From contig JAHFVD010000026.1 in the NCBI GenBank assembly GCA_023264735.1, positions 1 through 64,000 of the forward strand: 64,000 bases of DNA, written 5' to 3'. The notes under the pieces are model-generated. The model was given only the letters and a program-made list of their open reading frames with translations. It was not told the origin of the DNA and did no database searches. Position 1 is the first letter of the stretch. Every line of letters starts with the position of its first letter. The DNA is from Mycobacterium sp. (GTDB taxonomy: Bacteria > Actinomycetota > Actinomycetes > Mycobacteriales > Mycobacteriaceae). The translations under genes were made by a program, and so were the position numbers. Below are positions 34,209-42,470 of this stretch, piece after piece.

Positions 34209-34955
34209 ATGGCAGCTAGGAATCAGTCCATATCCCTGGCATTCGGGTACGCGTTCTTTGTGCTGTATCTGTTAGGAATCGTCGTCGTTGCCGGCTTCAT
34301 TCCCCCACCCTCACCGAGTTGGGGACCCGAAGCCGTCAGTGCGTTCTTCCGCAATCGGCACGAGCGGATCTTGGTCGGCATGTCAATCTGCGCCTTCGCT
34401 TCTGTGCTCTACCTCCCCTGGGGAGTGGCCATCGCGGGACAGATGTTGCGCACCGAGCGCGCGCGATTCCCCGCATTGACAATCATCCAAGTCATCGCCG
34501 CTGGGCTTGGCTCTGTATTTTTCGCGATCTCACCATTTCTTTGGCTGACAATCGCCTACCGCGCCGGTCACGGCGGAGATATCTCCATGGCACTCAACGA
34601 CTTCGCATGGATCTCGTGGATCGTCAGTTGGCCATTCTTCTTCATCCAGGCGGGCGCCTTCGGCTTGAGTCTTCTGATGTACCGCACCGTGGTCATTCCG
34701 AGGTGGGTCGGTTACCTGAGCCTATGGTTCGCCTTCAGCATGTTTCCTGCCAGCGCGATCGTGTTCTTCTACTCGGGCCCCCTGGCGTGGAATGGGGTTT
34801 TCGCGCTGTATCTGCCGCTGACCCTGTTTGCGCTGTGGTACAACGTGGCATCGTTCTGGACGCTGAAGGCCATTCGACAAGAGGCGCTGCTGGACGGTTC
34901 CGGAACCGCCGACAGCACAAAGCTTCCCGTACCGAGTCCGCAGCAAGTCTCATGA
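34209..34955 (+). CDS. Six-helix membrane protein of the 'PPxPS' family, copy 3
   Basis: 248 residues, three bases after the kinase gene. Marks: FIPPPSPSWGPEAVSAFF after helix 1, MLRTERARFPALTIIQ, MALNDFAWISWIVSWPFFFIQ, IPRWVGYLSLWF and YSGPLAWNGVFALYLPL. Its stop overlaps the start of copy 4 (ATGA), so the two form a coupled tandem pair. They are well diverged from one another, which argues for an old duplication and possibly a heterodimer. Confidence 0.82.
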   Translation: MAARNQSISLAFGYAFFVLYLLGIVVVAGFIPPPSPSWGPEAVSAFFRNRHERILVGMSICAFASVLYLPWGVAIAGQMLRTERARFPALTIIQVIAAGLGSVFFAISPFLWLTIAYRAGHGGDISMALNDFAWISWIVSWPFFFIQAGAFGLSLLMYRTVVIPRWVGYLSLWFAFSMFPASAIVFFYSGPLAWNGVFALYLPLTLFALWYNVASFWTLKAIRQEALLDGSGTADSTKLPVPSPQQVS

Positions 34956-35722
34956 CGCAGACCGATCCCGATATTGTGGACACCGTCAATCGCTCCCGGC
35001 GTGCCCGAATGCCGAAGTGGTGCATATGGTCGGGGCCGGCGTTCACACTGCTGTTCGCCATCGGATTCTGGGCCGTAGCGCGCATGGTGCCACCGCCCGC
35101 ACCGAGCTTCACGGCTCAACAGGTGGCTGACATCTTCGCGTCGAACCGGTTCCGCATCCGACTTGGGCTGATGATATCCATGGCCTCATCGACGTTGTTC
35201 TTCCCCTTCGTTGCAGTGATGTCGTCATATCTGCGCCGGATCGAAGGGCAATACTCCCCGATGGCCTACGTCCAGCTAGCCGGTGGCACAGCGTCGATCT
35301 GCGTATTCATCTTCCCGCTGATGAGCCTGCAGGCGGCCAACTTTAGGGCGGACCGGGATCCGGAAGTCGTACTGGCACTGAGTGATATCGGATGGATTCC
35401 GTTCGTCGGGCTCTTCGGCCCACCCTTCATGCAATGCGTCGCCATTGCAGTTGCCGTGCTGCAGGACAAGCGATCTATTCCCATCTGGCCGCGCTGGGTC
35501 GGCTATTTCAACATCTGGATCGCGATTCTCTACCTGCCGGGCCTGCTGCTGGTGTTCTTCAAGTCCGGTCCACTCGCATGGAATGGCCTGGTGTGCTGGT
35601 GGCTGCCGGCGGCCGCATTCTTCTCATGGATACTGGTGATGGCCTGGGTCATGCTGTCCAGCCCCGACGCAGTGACGCGCAAAGTGAGCGCGAGCCCGAA
35701 AAATGAGGTAGCCACATCGTAA
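34952..35722 (+). CDS. Six-helix membrane protein of the 'PPxPS' family, copy 4
   Basis: 256 residues. Marks: MVPPPAPSFTAQQVADIF, YLRRIEGQYSPMAYVQLAGG, FRADRDPEVVLALSDIGWIPFVGLFGPP, IWPRWVGYFNIWIAILYLPG and FKSGPLAWNGLVCWWLP. Closest in wording to copy 1 (352-1110). The N-terminal 25 residues are polar and precede helix 1. Last gene of the 10.4-kb block; the decayed peptide remnant follows. Confidence 0.82.
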   Translation: MTQTDPDIVDTVNRSRRARMPKWCIWSGPAFTLLFAIGFWAVARMVPPPAPSFTAQQVADIFASNRFRIRLGLMISMASSTLFFPFVAVMSSYLRRIEGQYSPMAYVQLAGGTASICVFIFPLMSLQAANFRADRDPEVVLALSDIGWIPFVGLFGPPFMQCVAIAVAVLQDKRSIPIWPRWVGYFNIWIAILYLPGLLLVFFKSGPLAWNGLVCWWLPAAAFFSWILVMAWVMLSSPDAVTRKVSASPKNEVATS

Positions 35723-35736
35723 TTTCCCGGAGGACG

Positions 35737-35778
35737 CCACGGGTGCCCTTGTCATGGCAACCCAGGTCGCCTACCTAA
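35737..35778 (+). pseudogene. Remnant of the small membrane peptide gene (right boundary repeat)
   Basis: Encodes PRVPLSWQPRSPT-stop, matching the C terminus of the 49-residue peptide at 25209 (VPLSWRPRCQP). No start or hydrophobic segment remains. DNA similarity continues into the 3' end of the convergent FAD gene, up to about 35836. It is the right-hand partner of the repeat at 25311-25386. Confidence 0.65.
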
Positions 35779-35784
35779 ACCGCG

Positions 35785-37395
35785 CTAACCCTTCGCATGA
35801 TCGCGAAGAGCCGTCTGCGCGGCCAGCTTTCCCGGCAGGGCGCACACACCACCGACGGGATGGGTGCCGGCCCCGCTGAGGTAAAGACCTTTGACCGGGG
35901 TGCGGTAGGCGCCGAATCCGGCGGCCGGCTTCAGCGGTCCGAAGCGGGTGATCAACGGATCGACGTGATAGACGTTTCCGGCGGGCGCGTTGAACCGCTC
36001 TTCGATATCGGGGCCGCCCAACACCGCCCGGTCGATCTCGAGGCTGTCCAGCCCCTCGTAGTACAGCGCACTGTCGCGCAGCACCGAGTCACCGATCTTG
36101 TCGCGGACGTCTTCCCAGGGCTCCCGCGGCGTCACGGGGATCACGCCCGACCACAGCCACAGGTTGCTCTTGCCCGGGGGCGCCTGGGTGGGGTCGACCG
36201 CTGAGGGAATGATCGCGCAGCTCACCGGCACCGGGTCGGGCCATTCGCCGCGCACCAGTGAGTTCCACCCGGCGTCCTGCTCCTCCAAGGTGTGCCATGC
36301 CACCAGGTACTTGCGCAGATCGAGGTCGTTGCCCCGCCACTTCTCGTGCCGTCGCATCGACACTTCGCCGTCGATGGCGACGTTGATCTTCAGCGAGGTG
36401 GCGTGTGTCTTGCGGATCGGAATGTCCTTGGCACGCGCGGAGAGTCTGCTGTCCAAAACTCCCTTTGGCAGCAACTCGTTGAGGGTGATCACCGGATTGC
36501 AGGTGCTGATCACAGCCGTGCGCGCCTTGACGACCTGCCCGGTATCGAGCTCGACACCGGTGACCTGATCACCGGCCATGACGAACTCCTGGACCCGGCT
36601 GTTGGTGTGCACGGTTCCGCCGAGGGCGAGCAGGCAGCGATGGAGCGCCGCAGGCAACGCACCGGTGCCACCGACCGGCATCGCGTTCGCAACCTTTTGC
36701 ACCACACCGAGATAGATCATCGCCCACGCCGTCATGTCGAGGCGCATCTGGGAGAAGGCGGCCATCGCAGCCAAGGCGCCCTTGGGCAGTTCTGAGTCGA
36801 AGGTCTCTTCGAGGAACTCGGTGTGCGATGCGGTGGCCATATTCCGCAGCGACCACAGTCGTTTGGGGTGGCGGGCCGCCCGCCCGACGGCCTTGCCCAT
36901 CTCGGCATTCCACGGCCGCAGCGGATGGGACTTCATGTAGGCGACCACCACGTCCATGGCCGGGTCCAGAGCATTGGCCAGGTCCAGCCACGTGCGTGCA
37001 TCCTTCGGCGAAAATTTGCGCAGTTCGTCGGCGGTCCGGCTGGCGTCCTTCCAGATCGCCAACGAGCTTCCGTCGGGCGCCAATTGGACGTGGGCAGGGT
37101 CGACCGAGATCTGCCGCAGCCCGTACTTGTGCAGCTCGAGATCTTCGGCGACGCCCGACAACCGGAAGATCCCGGTGAGCTGGATCGCGCCTTCGTTGAA
37201 GAAGTGTCCGGGTGCACTGGGCAGGGTCGCATTGGTCGCGGTCATGCCCCCGACGAGCGATGATGCTTCGACGACGGCGACGCTATGGCCCGCACGGGCG
37301 AGATAACAGGCGGCCGTCAGCCCGTTGTGCCCCGCCCCGACGATGACATAATCGACTTCGGCGGGCAGGGGTTGGGGTTGGGTTTGCGATGACAC
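35785..37395 (-). CDS. PYROXD2/phytoene-desaturase-like FAD oxidoreductase
   Basis: 536 residues from the GTG at 37395, which has AGGAG upstream. FAD motif YVIVGAGHNGLTAACYLARAG at the N terminus, then VVEASSLVGGMTATN; C-terminal FAD contact TPVKGLYLSGAGTHPVGGVCALPGK. The middle MIYLGVVQKVANAMPVGGTGALPAAL matches 19043. It is the last gene of the minus-strand operon AttH-like, kinase, AveC-like, FAD enzyme (40637 to 35785). By family it should desaturate or oxidise a hydrophobic compound; substrate unknown. Confidence 0.88.
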   Translation of the reverse strand: MSSQTQPQPLPAEVDYVIVGAGHNGLTAACYLARAGHSVAVVEASSLVGGMTATNATLPSAPGHFFNEGAIQLTGIFRLSGVAEDLELHKYGLRQISVDPAHVQLAPDGSSLAIWKDASRTADELRKFSPKDARTWLDLANALDPAMDVVVAYMKSHPLRPWNAEMGKAVGRAARHPKRLWSLRNMATASHTEFLEETFDSELPKGALAAMAAFSQMRLDMTAWAMIYLGVVQKVANAMPVGGTGALPAALHRCLLALGGTVHTNSRVQEFVMAGDQVTGVELDTGQVVKARTAVISTCNPVITLNELLPKGVLDSRLSARAKDIPIRKTHATSLKINVAIDGEVSMRRHEKWRGNDLDLRKYLVAWHTLEEQDAGWNSLVRGEWPDPVPVSCAIIPSAVDPTQAPPGKSNLWLWSGVIPVTPREPWEDVRDKIGDSVLRDSALYYEGLDSLEIDRAVLGGPDIEERFNAPAGNVYHVDPLITRFGPLKPAAGFGAYRTPVKGLYLSGAGTHPVGGVCALPGKLAAQTALRDHAKG

Positions 37396-37439
37396 GGGGT
37401 GTAGTTCTCCTGGTTGACGGTTACGGCCCTGATAGACGA

Positions 37440-38447
37440 TTAAGGCACAGTGGGGCCGGGGAGCATGTACGACGGCGGGGTGATGATCGAGTCCGGATTG
37501 ACCGACATCCAGCTCCAGGGAATGAAGTACGCAAGCGCGGCCCACACGGCGCAGAACCCGATGACGGCCAACAGCTTCACGAGAGTGCGGAGGCTTTCGG
37601 GCCAGCGCTGGATTCCACGGTGCAGGAAGGGATTTCCATCGGCACTATCATGTGCTGACATCCTCAGGTAGGTGAATCCGGCGGCGTAGATCGCGACGAA
37701 GAGGCTCTCGTACACCGGGAACTGATGGGGGGTGCCGGCGAAGAGCGTGAACGCCTCCCAGGTACGGGGAAACGCGTACACCCGGGTGCGGATGAACACC
37801 TGCTCGATCACGATGTCCACCCCGAAGATAGCCACGAACGCGATGCTGAACGAGCGGATGTTGGCGATGCCCGGGTAGCGCCGTCGCAGCGCGAGAATGA
37901 GGCGGCATTCGATGGCGGCCAGGCCGATGCCGAGGTAGAGATACTGGGGCACGAACCACGCCAGCCCCTCCGCGTAGCGGGTCGGGCCCTGGTGCAGCGG
38001 AAAGAACGCCAACCACGATCCGGCGTTGAGCGCGTGGGCATTCCAGGCGAACGTGTAGTGGAAGTAGTTGATCAGCGGGTCGATACCCGACGCCAACAAT
38101 GAGCCGATCACGATCATGCCGTCGAGCGTCAGCCGCCGCTGGACGATCAACGGTTTGATGAGGAACACCCAGATGGTCCCGGCCGCGATCAGCAGACTGA
38201 CGACTTCGATGACGCGGAGCACGACCAGTGCGGTGCCGTCGAAGGTGTCCGGCCCCTGGATGGGTGCCGCCCCGAACTGGGTGTCGGACAGGATCCAGCG
38301 CCCCCAGGCCTGACCGACGAAGAGGATCCACCCGACACCCAGCAGCGCCCATAGGGATACGGCACCGCGCCGCGCTTCGGCGCCGACCGTCTGTGAGGTC
38401 AGTGGGCCGGTGAGCTTGTCGGTCAACACGGGCTGATCCACCGTCAA
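37440..38447 (-). CDS. AveC-like membrane protein, copy 3
   Basis: 335 residues. Motif 1: GSLLASGIDPLINYFHYTFAWN; loop NAGSWLAFFPLHQGPTRYAEG; motif 2: IFGVDIVIEQVFIRTRVYAFP, followed by TPHQFPVYESLF. It aligns by eye along its whole length with the copy at 15376. The start is a TTG at 38447 overlapping the kinase stop (TTGA) or a GTG at 38441; neither has a strong ribosome site, fitting translational coupling. Third gene of the operon. Confidence 0.78.
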   Translation of the reverse strand: MTVDQPVLTDKLTGPLTSQTVGAEARRGAVSLWALLGVGWILFVGQAWGRWILSDTQFGAAPIQGPDTFDGTALVVLRVIEVVSLLIAAGTIWVFLIKPLIVQRRLTLDGMIVIGSLLASGIDPLINYFHYTFAWNAHALNAGSWLAFFPLHQGPTRYAEGLAWFVPQYLYLGIGLAAIECRLILALRRRYPGIANIRSFSIAFVAIFGVDIVIEQVFIRTRVYAFPRTWEAFTLFAGTPHQFPVYESLFVAIYAAGFTYLRMSAHDSADGNPFLHRGIQRWPESLRTLVKLLAVIGFCAVWAALAYFIPWSWMSVNPDSIITPPSYMLPGPTVP

Positions 38448-39553
38448 CGATTGCCGATGAAGGTGGCGGTCTCACCCGTCGGCGCGGACAGGCCGAGCAG
38501 CTTGGCCAACAGTTGGCTGGCCGGGTTGTTCAGTGCCATCGGCGAATCCGCGGGCATCAGGCCCATCGTGATCATCATGTGTGCGGCGCGCACCATGATG
38601 ATGGACAGTTTGGTGGCGGCGAGGATCTCGTAGTAGTCGACGTCAACCGGAGTGTGACCGGTGATCGACGCGTAGTACGCAAGGGTGGCGTCACGATCGG
38701 GAATCCCTTCTGGCAGCGGCAGTCCGATCCCTTCGGTGTGGTGCCGCATCAGGAACAGCCACCAGCCGAGGTCGAGTTCACGGCTGCCCAGGGTCACCAT
38801 CTCCCAGTCGAGGACCGCGGATGCCGCGAGATCGTCACTGAAGATGATGTTGCCGACCCGAGCATCCCCCCAGTTCAACACCTTTGGCGTCGGCCGCGCG
38901 GGAACGTTGTCGATGAGCCACTCGAGTGCGCGCTCGATGGTCGGATTCGGCTCACCCTCGGCCCCCCAAGCGAACGACTCGCGCCAATTGGCGATCTGCG
39001 CATGCACCCCGCTGCCGTTGGCATCGGTGTCCAGGAAGTCCAGACCGAGCGCCTGCCAGTCCGCAGCGTGAATCTGCGCGAGTGCCGTCAGGCTGTTGTG
39101 CCACATGACCGTTCGTTGCTCGGGCGTGAGGTCGAGAACCCAGCCGCCCGCGGTGAACGGCGGGTCGTCGGAGGGCACCCGGCCATCGACACGCTGCATC
39201 ACCAGGAATGGCGAGCCGAACACCGCGGGATCCTTCTCAAAGAAGTACACCTCGGGTACCGGCACCCCCACCGAGCCGAGCGCGCTGATGACGCTGGCTT
39301 CCTTCCCGAGGTCATAGGACGCGAACACGCCCTGCCCGGCGGGCTGTACTCGGGCCACCATCTGCCGGGTCTGGGTCTGTCCGTCCTGGTTCCACGAGGC
39401 GGTGAAGAGCACCGTTTCGTTGGACAGCCCCGCCGACGCGGGCACATCGAGGTCGGTGACCCGGACTTGCTGGGCCCCATCGATTTTCGACTCGAGCCAG
39501 GCAGCTAGCCGCAGCGACGCGGCTTCGGTGTCGATCTCGTTCTTCAACGCCAT
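38444..39553 (-). CDS. APH-fold phosphotransferase (ACAD10/EcKinase-like)
   Basis: 369 residues from the ATG at 39553 (GAGGGA upstream). Kinase marks: VDGRVPSDDPP hinge region, the catalytic loop LNWGDARVGNIIF and AVLDWEMVTLGSRELDLGWW. Unlike the copy at 33141, the catalytic-loop His is replaced (W-G-D for H-G-D), which is common in the ACAD10-like/LPMO-type group of this fold; the Asp is kept. It lies between the AttH-like and AveC-like genes. Likely acts on a small hydroxylated metabolite; not an antibiotic resistance gene by context. Confidence 0.84.
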   Translation of the reverse strand: MALKNEIDTEAASLRLAAWLESKIDGAQQVRVTDLDVPASAGLSNETVLFTASWNQDGQTQTRQMVARVQPAGQGVFASYDLGKEASVISALGSVGVPVPEVYFFEKDPAVFGSPFLVMQRVDGRVPSDDPPFTAGGWVLDLTPEQRTVMWHNSLTALAQIHAADWQALGLDFLDTDANGSGVHAQIANWRESFAWGAEGEPNPTIERALEWLIDNVPARPTPKVLNWGDARVGNIIFSDDLAASAVLDWEMVTLGSRELDLGWWLFLMRHHTEGIGLPLPEGIPDRDATLAYYASITGHTPVDVDYYEILAATKLSIIMVRAAHMMITMGLMPADSPMALNNPASQLLAKLLGLSAPTGETATFIGNR

Positions 39554-39566
39554 CTCGGTGTCCCTC

Positions 39567-40637
39567 TCAGACCGTCGTCGATTGCAAGCGGTGGGCCAGC
39601 ATTGCGCGCTGGTAGCGGTCGAACCAGATCTCCTGGTAGGTGCAGTGGGTGACCCGCCCGTGCTCGTCCTCCCAGCGGTAGACGCTGTCGTGGAACGAGA
39701 CATTGGGCCACGCGGGAATCACAGCCGAGGCGATCGCCTCGCCGCGGAAGCGGTATACCTCGCCGTGGTCGTCCTGCGCGGTGATCTCCTGGCGGGTGGC
39801 CAGGTGGATCGTCGGGTGATACTCCAACACGTCACGGCGCACGGAGGTCACCGATCGGGATTCGTCGCCGCGCTGCACCCAGGCGAAGTGATGCGAGGGC
39901 CGGTTGCCCACCTCGTAGAGGCCGGCCCAGCGGGGATCGGTGTCGAGCGGTTCGAAGCTGATCTGGTTGAACACCAGGTCCGGCCCGAAGTACATGGGCG
40001 ACCATCCGACCGGGGGGCTGGGGACCGCTCCGCGCCGTTCCACCCGGACCTGGCGCCAGGAGCGGTCCCTCGGGGCGAAACAGTCGACGTCATACGTGGT
40101 GCCGTCCAAGTGCAGCTGGCCGGTGACATGCATGAACTGCTCGCTGCCGCCGGACTGACGGGACTGGTCGTGATGGGCGTCCTCGCCGGGCATCACGTGC
40201 CCGCGGGCCAGCAGCGGAGTGACCGCCTCGGCGATGAGGTCGAACGCCATGCGGTCGTCGACAGCGCTATAGCGCAACCGGGCGGTCTTGCCGGGCTCGA
40301 TGAACTCGATCGACAGACCGTTGTCGGTGGTGATCGTGTTCCCGTCGACGGTCGGCCACGGCATCGTGATCTCGTAGTCGTGAAAGGCGATGTCGGTCAA
40401 CTCGATGTTGTCGTTGCCCTGGAACACGCACACGCCGCCCTGCGACAGCGGGAACGCCGGCTGATACCGGATGTAGAGGAACGCGCCGATCGCGGCCTCG
40501 GGCACCGAGAAGCCGAAATAGTGGGTGTGGATCAGGTGCGGATCCCAGGTCTCGCCCGGTCGGGGCCGTGGGATCAGCAGATCGGTATCCCCGGAGTGAA
40601 CAGCCAAACCACCCGGTCCCGCATTCGAACTCACCAC
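39567..40637 (-). CDS. AttH/CrtC-like protein, copy 2 (DUF7064/7065-type)
   Basis: 356 residues from the GTG at 40637 with GAGGGA upstream; the next codon is also GTG. The open frame extends to 40721 but would run across the operator. Marks: GETWDPHLIHTHYFGFSVPEA near the N terminus (given in part), MYFGPDLVFNQISFEP, and the conserved YDVDCFAPRDRSWRQVRV. AttH/CrtC-like proteins have a double lipocalin fold and some act on isoprenoids. First gene of the operon that ends at 35785, divergent from the TetR at 40720. Confidence 0.7.
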   Translation of the reverse strand: MVSSNAGPGGLAVHSGDTDLLIPRPRPGETWDPHLIHTHYFGFSVPEAAIGAFLYIRYQPAFPLSQGGVCVFQGNDNIELTDIAFHDYEITMPWPTVDGNTITTDNGLSIEFIEPGKTARLRYSAVDDRMAFDLIAEAVTPLLARGHVMPGEDAHHDQSRQSGGSEQFMHVTGQLHLDGTTYDVDCFAPRDRSWRQVRVERRGAVPSPPVGWSPMYFGPDLVFNQISFEPLDTDPRWAGLYEVGNRPSHHFAWVQRGDESRSVTSVRRDVLEYHPTIHLATRQEITAQDDHGEVYRFRGEAIASAVIPAWPNVSFHDSVYRWEDEHGRVTHCTYQEIWFDRYQRAMLAHRLQSTTV

Positions 40638-40699
40638 GCACCGTCCCTCATCGTGAACTTGCTCGACCTTCGCTAACATAACGCTCAATGAACGGACTA

Positions 40700-40722
40700 T
40701 CAAGTATGAAAATTCATTCATG
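40700..40722. promoter_or_regulatory. Operator of the TetR/AttH divergent promoter
   Basis: Contains CAAGTATGAAAATTCATTCA (40701-40720), differing at one base from 42301-42320. It overlaps the TetR start codon and precedes the AttH-like operon in the other direction, so the TetR at 40720 probably controls itself, the operon to 35785 and the gene at 41375. Confidence 0.72.
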
Positions 40723-41370
40723 TTGAAGAATCACGGTGTGCCGCCAACCGAAAAGCCCGCGACGCGGACCGAACGCCAGCGCGAACGGACCCGCCGGCAA
40801 CTGCTGGATGCTGGCCGGACGCTGATCGCCGCGAAAGGTGTTCCCGGACTTCGCATCCAGGAGATCACCGAGCAGGCCGATATCGCGCTGGGCTCGTTCT
40901 ACAACTATTTCCCGTCCAAGGAAGAGTTTCTCGAAGCGATCATCACCGAGAGCCTCTCCGACCTGGCCTCGGCCACCATCAGCAATGTCGACGACGCGAC
41001 CGATCCCGCCGAAGTCGTGGCCTTGGCCAACCTGCGGGTGATCCAACTGGCCTACACCGAGCCCGATTTCGCGCGGCTGATCGTCAACATCAGTCACTCC
41101 GAAGCACTGTTCGGCGCCGCCGTACACCCCCACGCCCGGGTCGCCGTCGAACGCGGGATCGACACTGGCCGTTTCGATGTCGCCGATGTCGAGGTCCTGC
41201 TGACGGCGGTGATCGGCGGAGCGTTCGCGCTCATCCGCGAGATCCTCGATGGGCGCCACGGCGATCATGCCGAGCGGGCCTTCGCCCGCCTTGTCCTGGC
41301 CGCACTGGGACTCAGCGCGGCCGAAGCCAAGACTGTGGTCGCCAAGGTCGCCAAGCTCGAACGGCCCTGA
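40720..41370 (+). CDS. TetR-family regulator
   Basis: 216 residues. DNA-binding part: GVPGLRIQEITEQADIALGSFYNYFPSKEEFLEA, a typical TetR helix-turn-helix. The ligand domain is of the kind with IVNISHSEALFGAAVHPHARVAVERG. Divergent from the AttH-like operon, convergent with the EPxxD gene at 41375 (five bases). The operator overlaps its ATG, so the start might be a few codons downstream. Confidence 0.88.
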   Translation: MLKNHGVPPTEKPATRTERQRERTRRQLLDAGRTLIAAKGVPGLRIQEITEQADIALGSFYNYFPSKEEFLEAIITESLSDLASATISNVDDATDPAEVVALANLRVIQLAYTEPDFARLIVNISHSEALFGAAVHPHARVAVERGIDTGRFDVADVEVLLTAVIGGAFALIREILDGRHGDHAERAFARLVLAALGLSAAEAKTVVAKVAKLERP

Positions 41371-41374
41371 CCGG

Positions 41375-42238
41375 TCAGGCCGGGACCTTGGCCCTGGCCA
41401 ACTCGTCGGCTCCGAATACGGCCGCCTTGAGGATGCCGACCTTCGACTTGATGAACACCTCGTCCTCGGGACGGGCGACCACAAACGACAACACCCACAC
41501 GAAGGTGAGCGCCAGGCCCAGCGTCACCAGCCAGGCGAAATGGGTCACCCACAGCGACGCGTCGAGATTCAGTGCGGTCCACACCGGCCAGGCCGCCGCG
41601 CCGTTGGCGATTCCGTCCGACATCGGGATGAACGCAATGACCAGGGCCAACCGCCACCCTGGCAGATGCGCCCGCATCCGGTAGATCAGAGCGCCGGCAG
41701 TCATCGGCATCAGTGGGTTGACGCACACCCACCACAGCGGCAGACCCCAGAAGTTCAGCGGCTGCGGTCCGTAGTACTCGTAGGCACCCATCAGGACGCC
41801 CGGGCTCTCCAGAAAGATGTTGATGACCACGTCGATCACATAGAGCTGGAAGATCTGTTTGCGGGTCACCCCGGTGGAGTAGATGCGATAGGCCAGGTAG
41901 GCCAGGCCGCCCACGTACCAGATGTAGACGAAGTTGATGAACAGCGGAAAGTCGCGACCCATCGAGGAGAAGGTCATCGTCACCGCGCCCTGGCGGATAT
42001 AGCAGAGACCCAAGGTGTCCACGATCGGCTCGAACAGGCACGCGATCCCGCCGCCGATCAGGCAGAACAGCAGCAGCGGCCCCTTGCCGACGATCAGGTG
42101 TTTGATCGCGAAGAACACCATGACGACCACTGGAATGCCCAGGAAGATCGTGAAGATCACCTCGGGTACGAATGGCATCGGGGTGGTCGGGTGCGCGGGG
42201 ATCGGCGGTGCGGCAAGCACGTACTCGAGCGCAGACAT
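41375..42238 (-). CDS. AveC-superfamily membrane protein, 'EPxxD' type, copy 4
   Basis: 287 residues, ATG at 42238 with AAGGAG upstream. Motif 1: IGGGIACLFEPIVDTLGLCYI. Motif 2: VVINIFLESPGVLMGAYEYYG, followed by WGLPLWWVCVNPLMP. Seven hydrophobic segments. It is transcribed alone from a promoter carrying the same operator box as the TetR/AttH promoter, which places it in that regulon. Confidence 0.82.
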   Translation of the reverse strand: MSALEYVLAAPPIPAHPTTPMPFVPEVIFTIFLGIPVVVMVFFAIKHLIVGKGPLLLFCLIGGGIACLFEPIVDTLGLCYIRQGAVTMTFSSMGRDFPLFINFVYIWYVGGLAYLAYRIYSTGVTRKQIFQLYVIDVVINIFLESPGVLMGAYEYYGPQPLNFWGLPLWWVCVNPLMPMTAGALIYRMRAHLPGWRLALVIAFIPMSDGIANGAAAWPVWTALNLDASLWVTHFAWLVTLGLALTFVWVLSFVVARPEDEVFIKSKVGILKAAVFGADELARAKVPA

Positions 42239-42288
42239 GTCTAACTCCTTCGGTGCTGATGCATCGGCACCGCGAGCGTAACCTCGAG

Positions 42289-42320
42289 TGAATCAGTATT
42301 CAAGTATGAAAATTGATTCA
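42289..42320. promoter_or_regulatory. Operator upstream of the EPxxD gene
   Basis: TGAATCA (42289-42295), 18 bases, TGATTCA (42314-42320), enclosing CAAGTATGAAAATTGATTCA (42301-42320). The 20-base box is nearly identical to 40701-40720. It lies 50-80 bases upstream of the ATG at 42238. Confidence 0.7.
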
Positions 42321-42334
42321 GGTAGCCCAGCGCG

Positions 42335-42468
42335 TCAGGGCAGAATCCGCAGCCCCCACTGCCCCAGCAAGGGCTGCACCAAAGTGAAGTACGTCGTGTA
42401 GTCGTCGCCGTCGGGTGAGGACATCGAAAGCGGTGGCCCGCCGCCGTCCAAGATGTTGAGCCACAGGA
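42335..42468 (-). pseudogene. Possible C-terminal fragment of a lost gene
   Basis: On the minus strand a frame without its own start reads LWLNILDGGGPPLSMSSPDG and then DDYTTYFTLVQPLLGQWGLRILP-stop. It looks like the end of a real protein and is cut off at the 3' end of the gene at 42471. I do not recognise the family. Confidence 0.35.
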
Positions 42469-42470
42469 CC

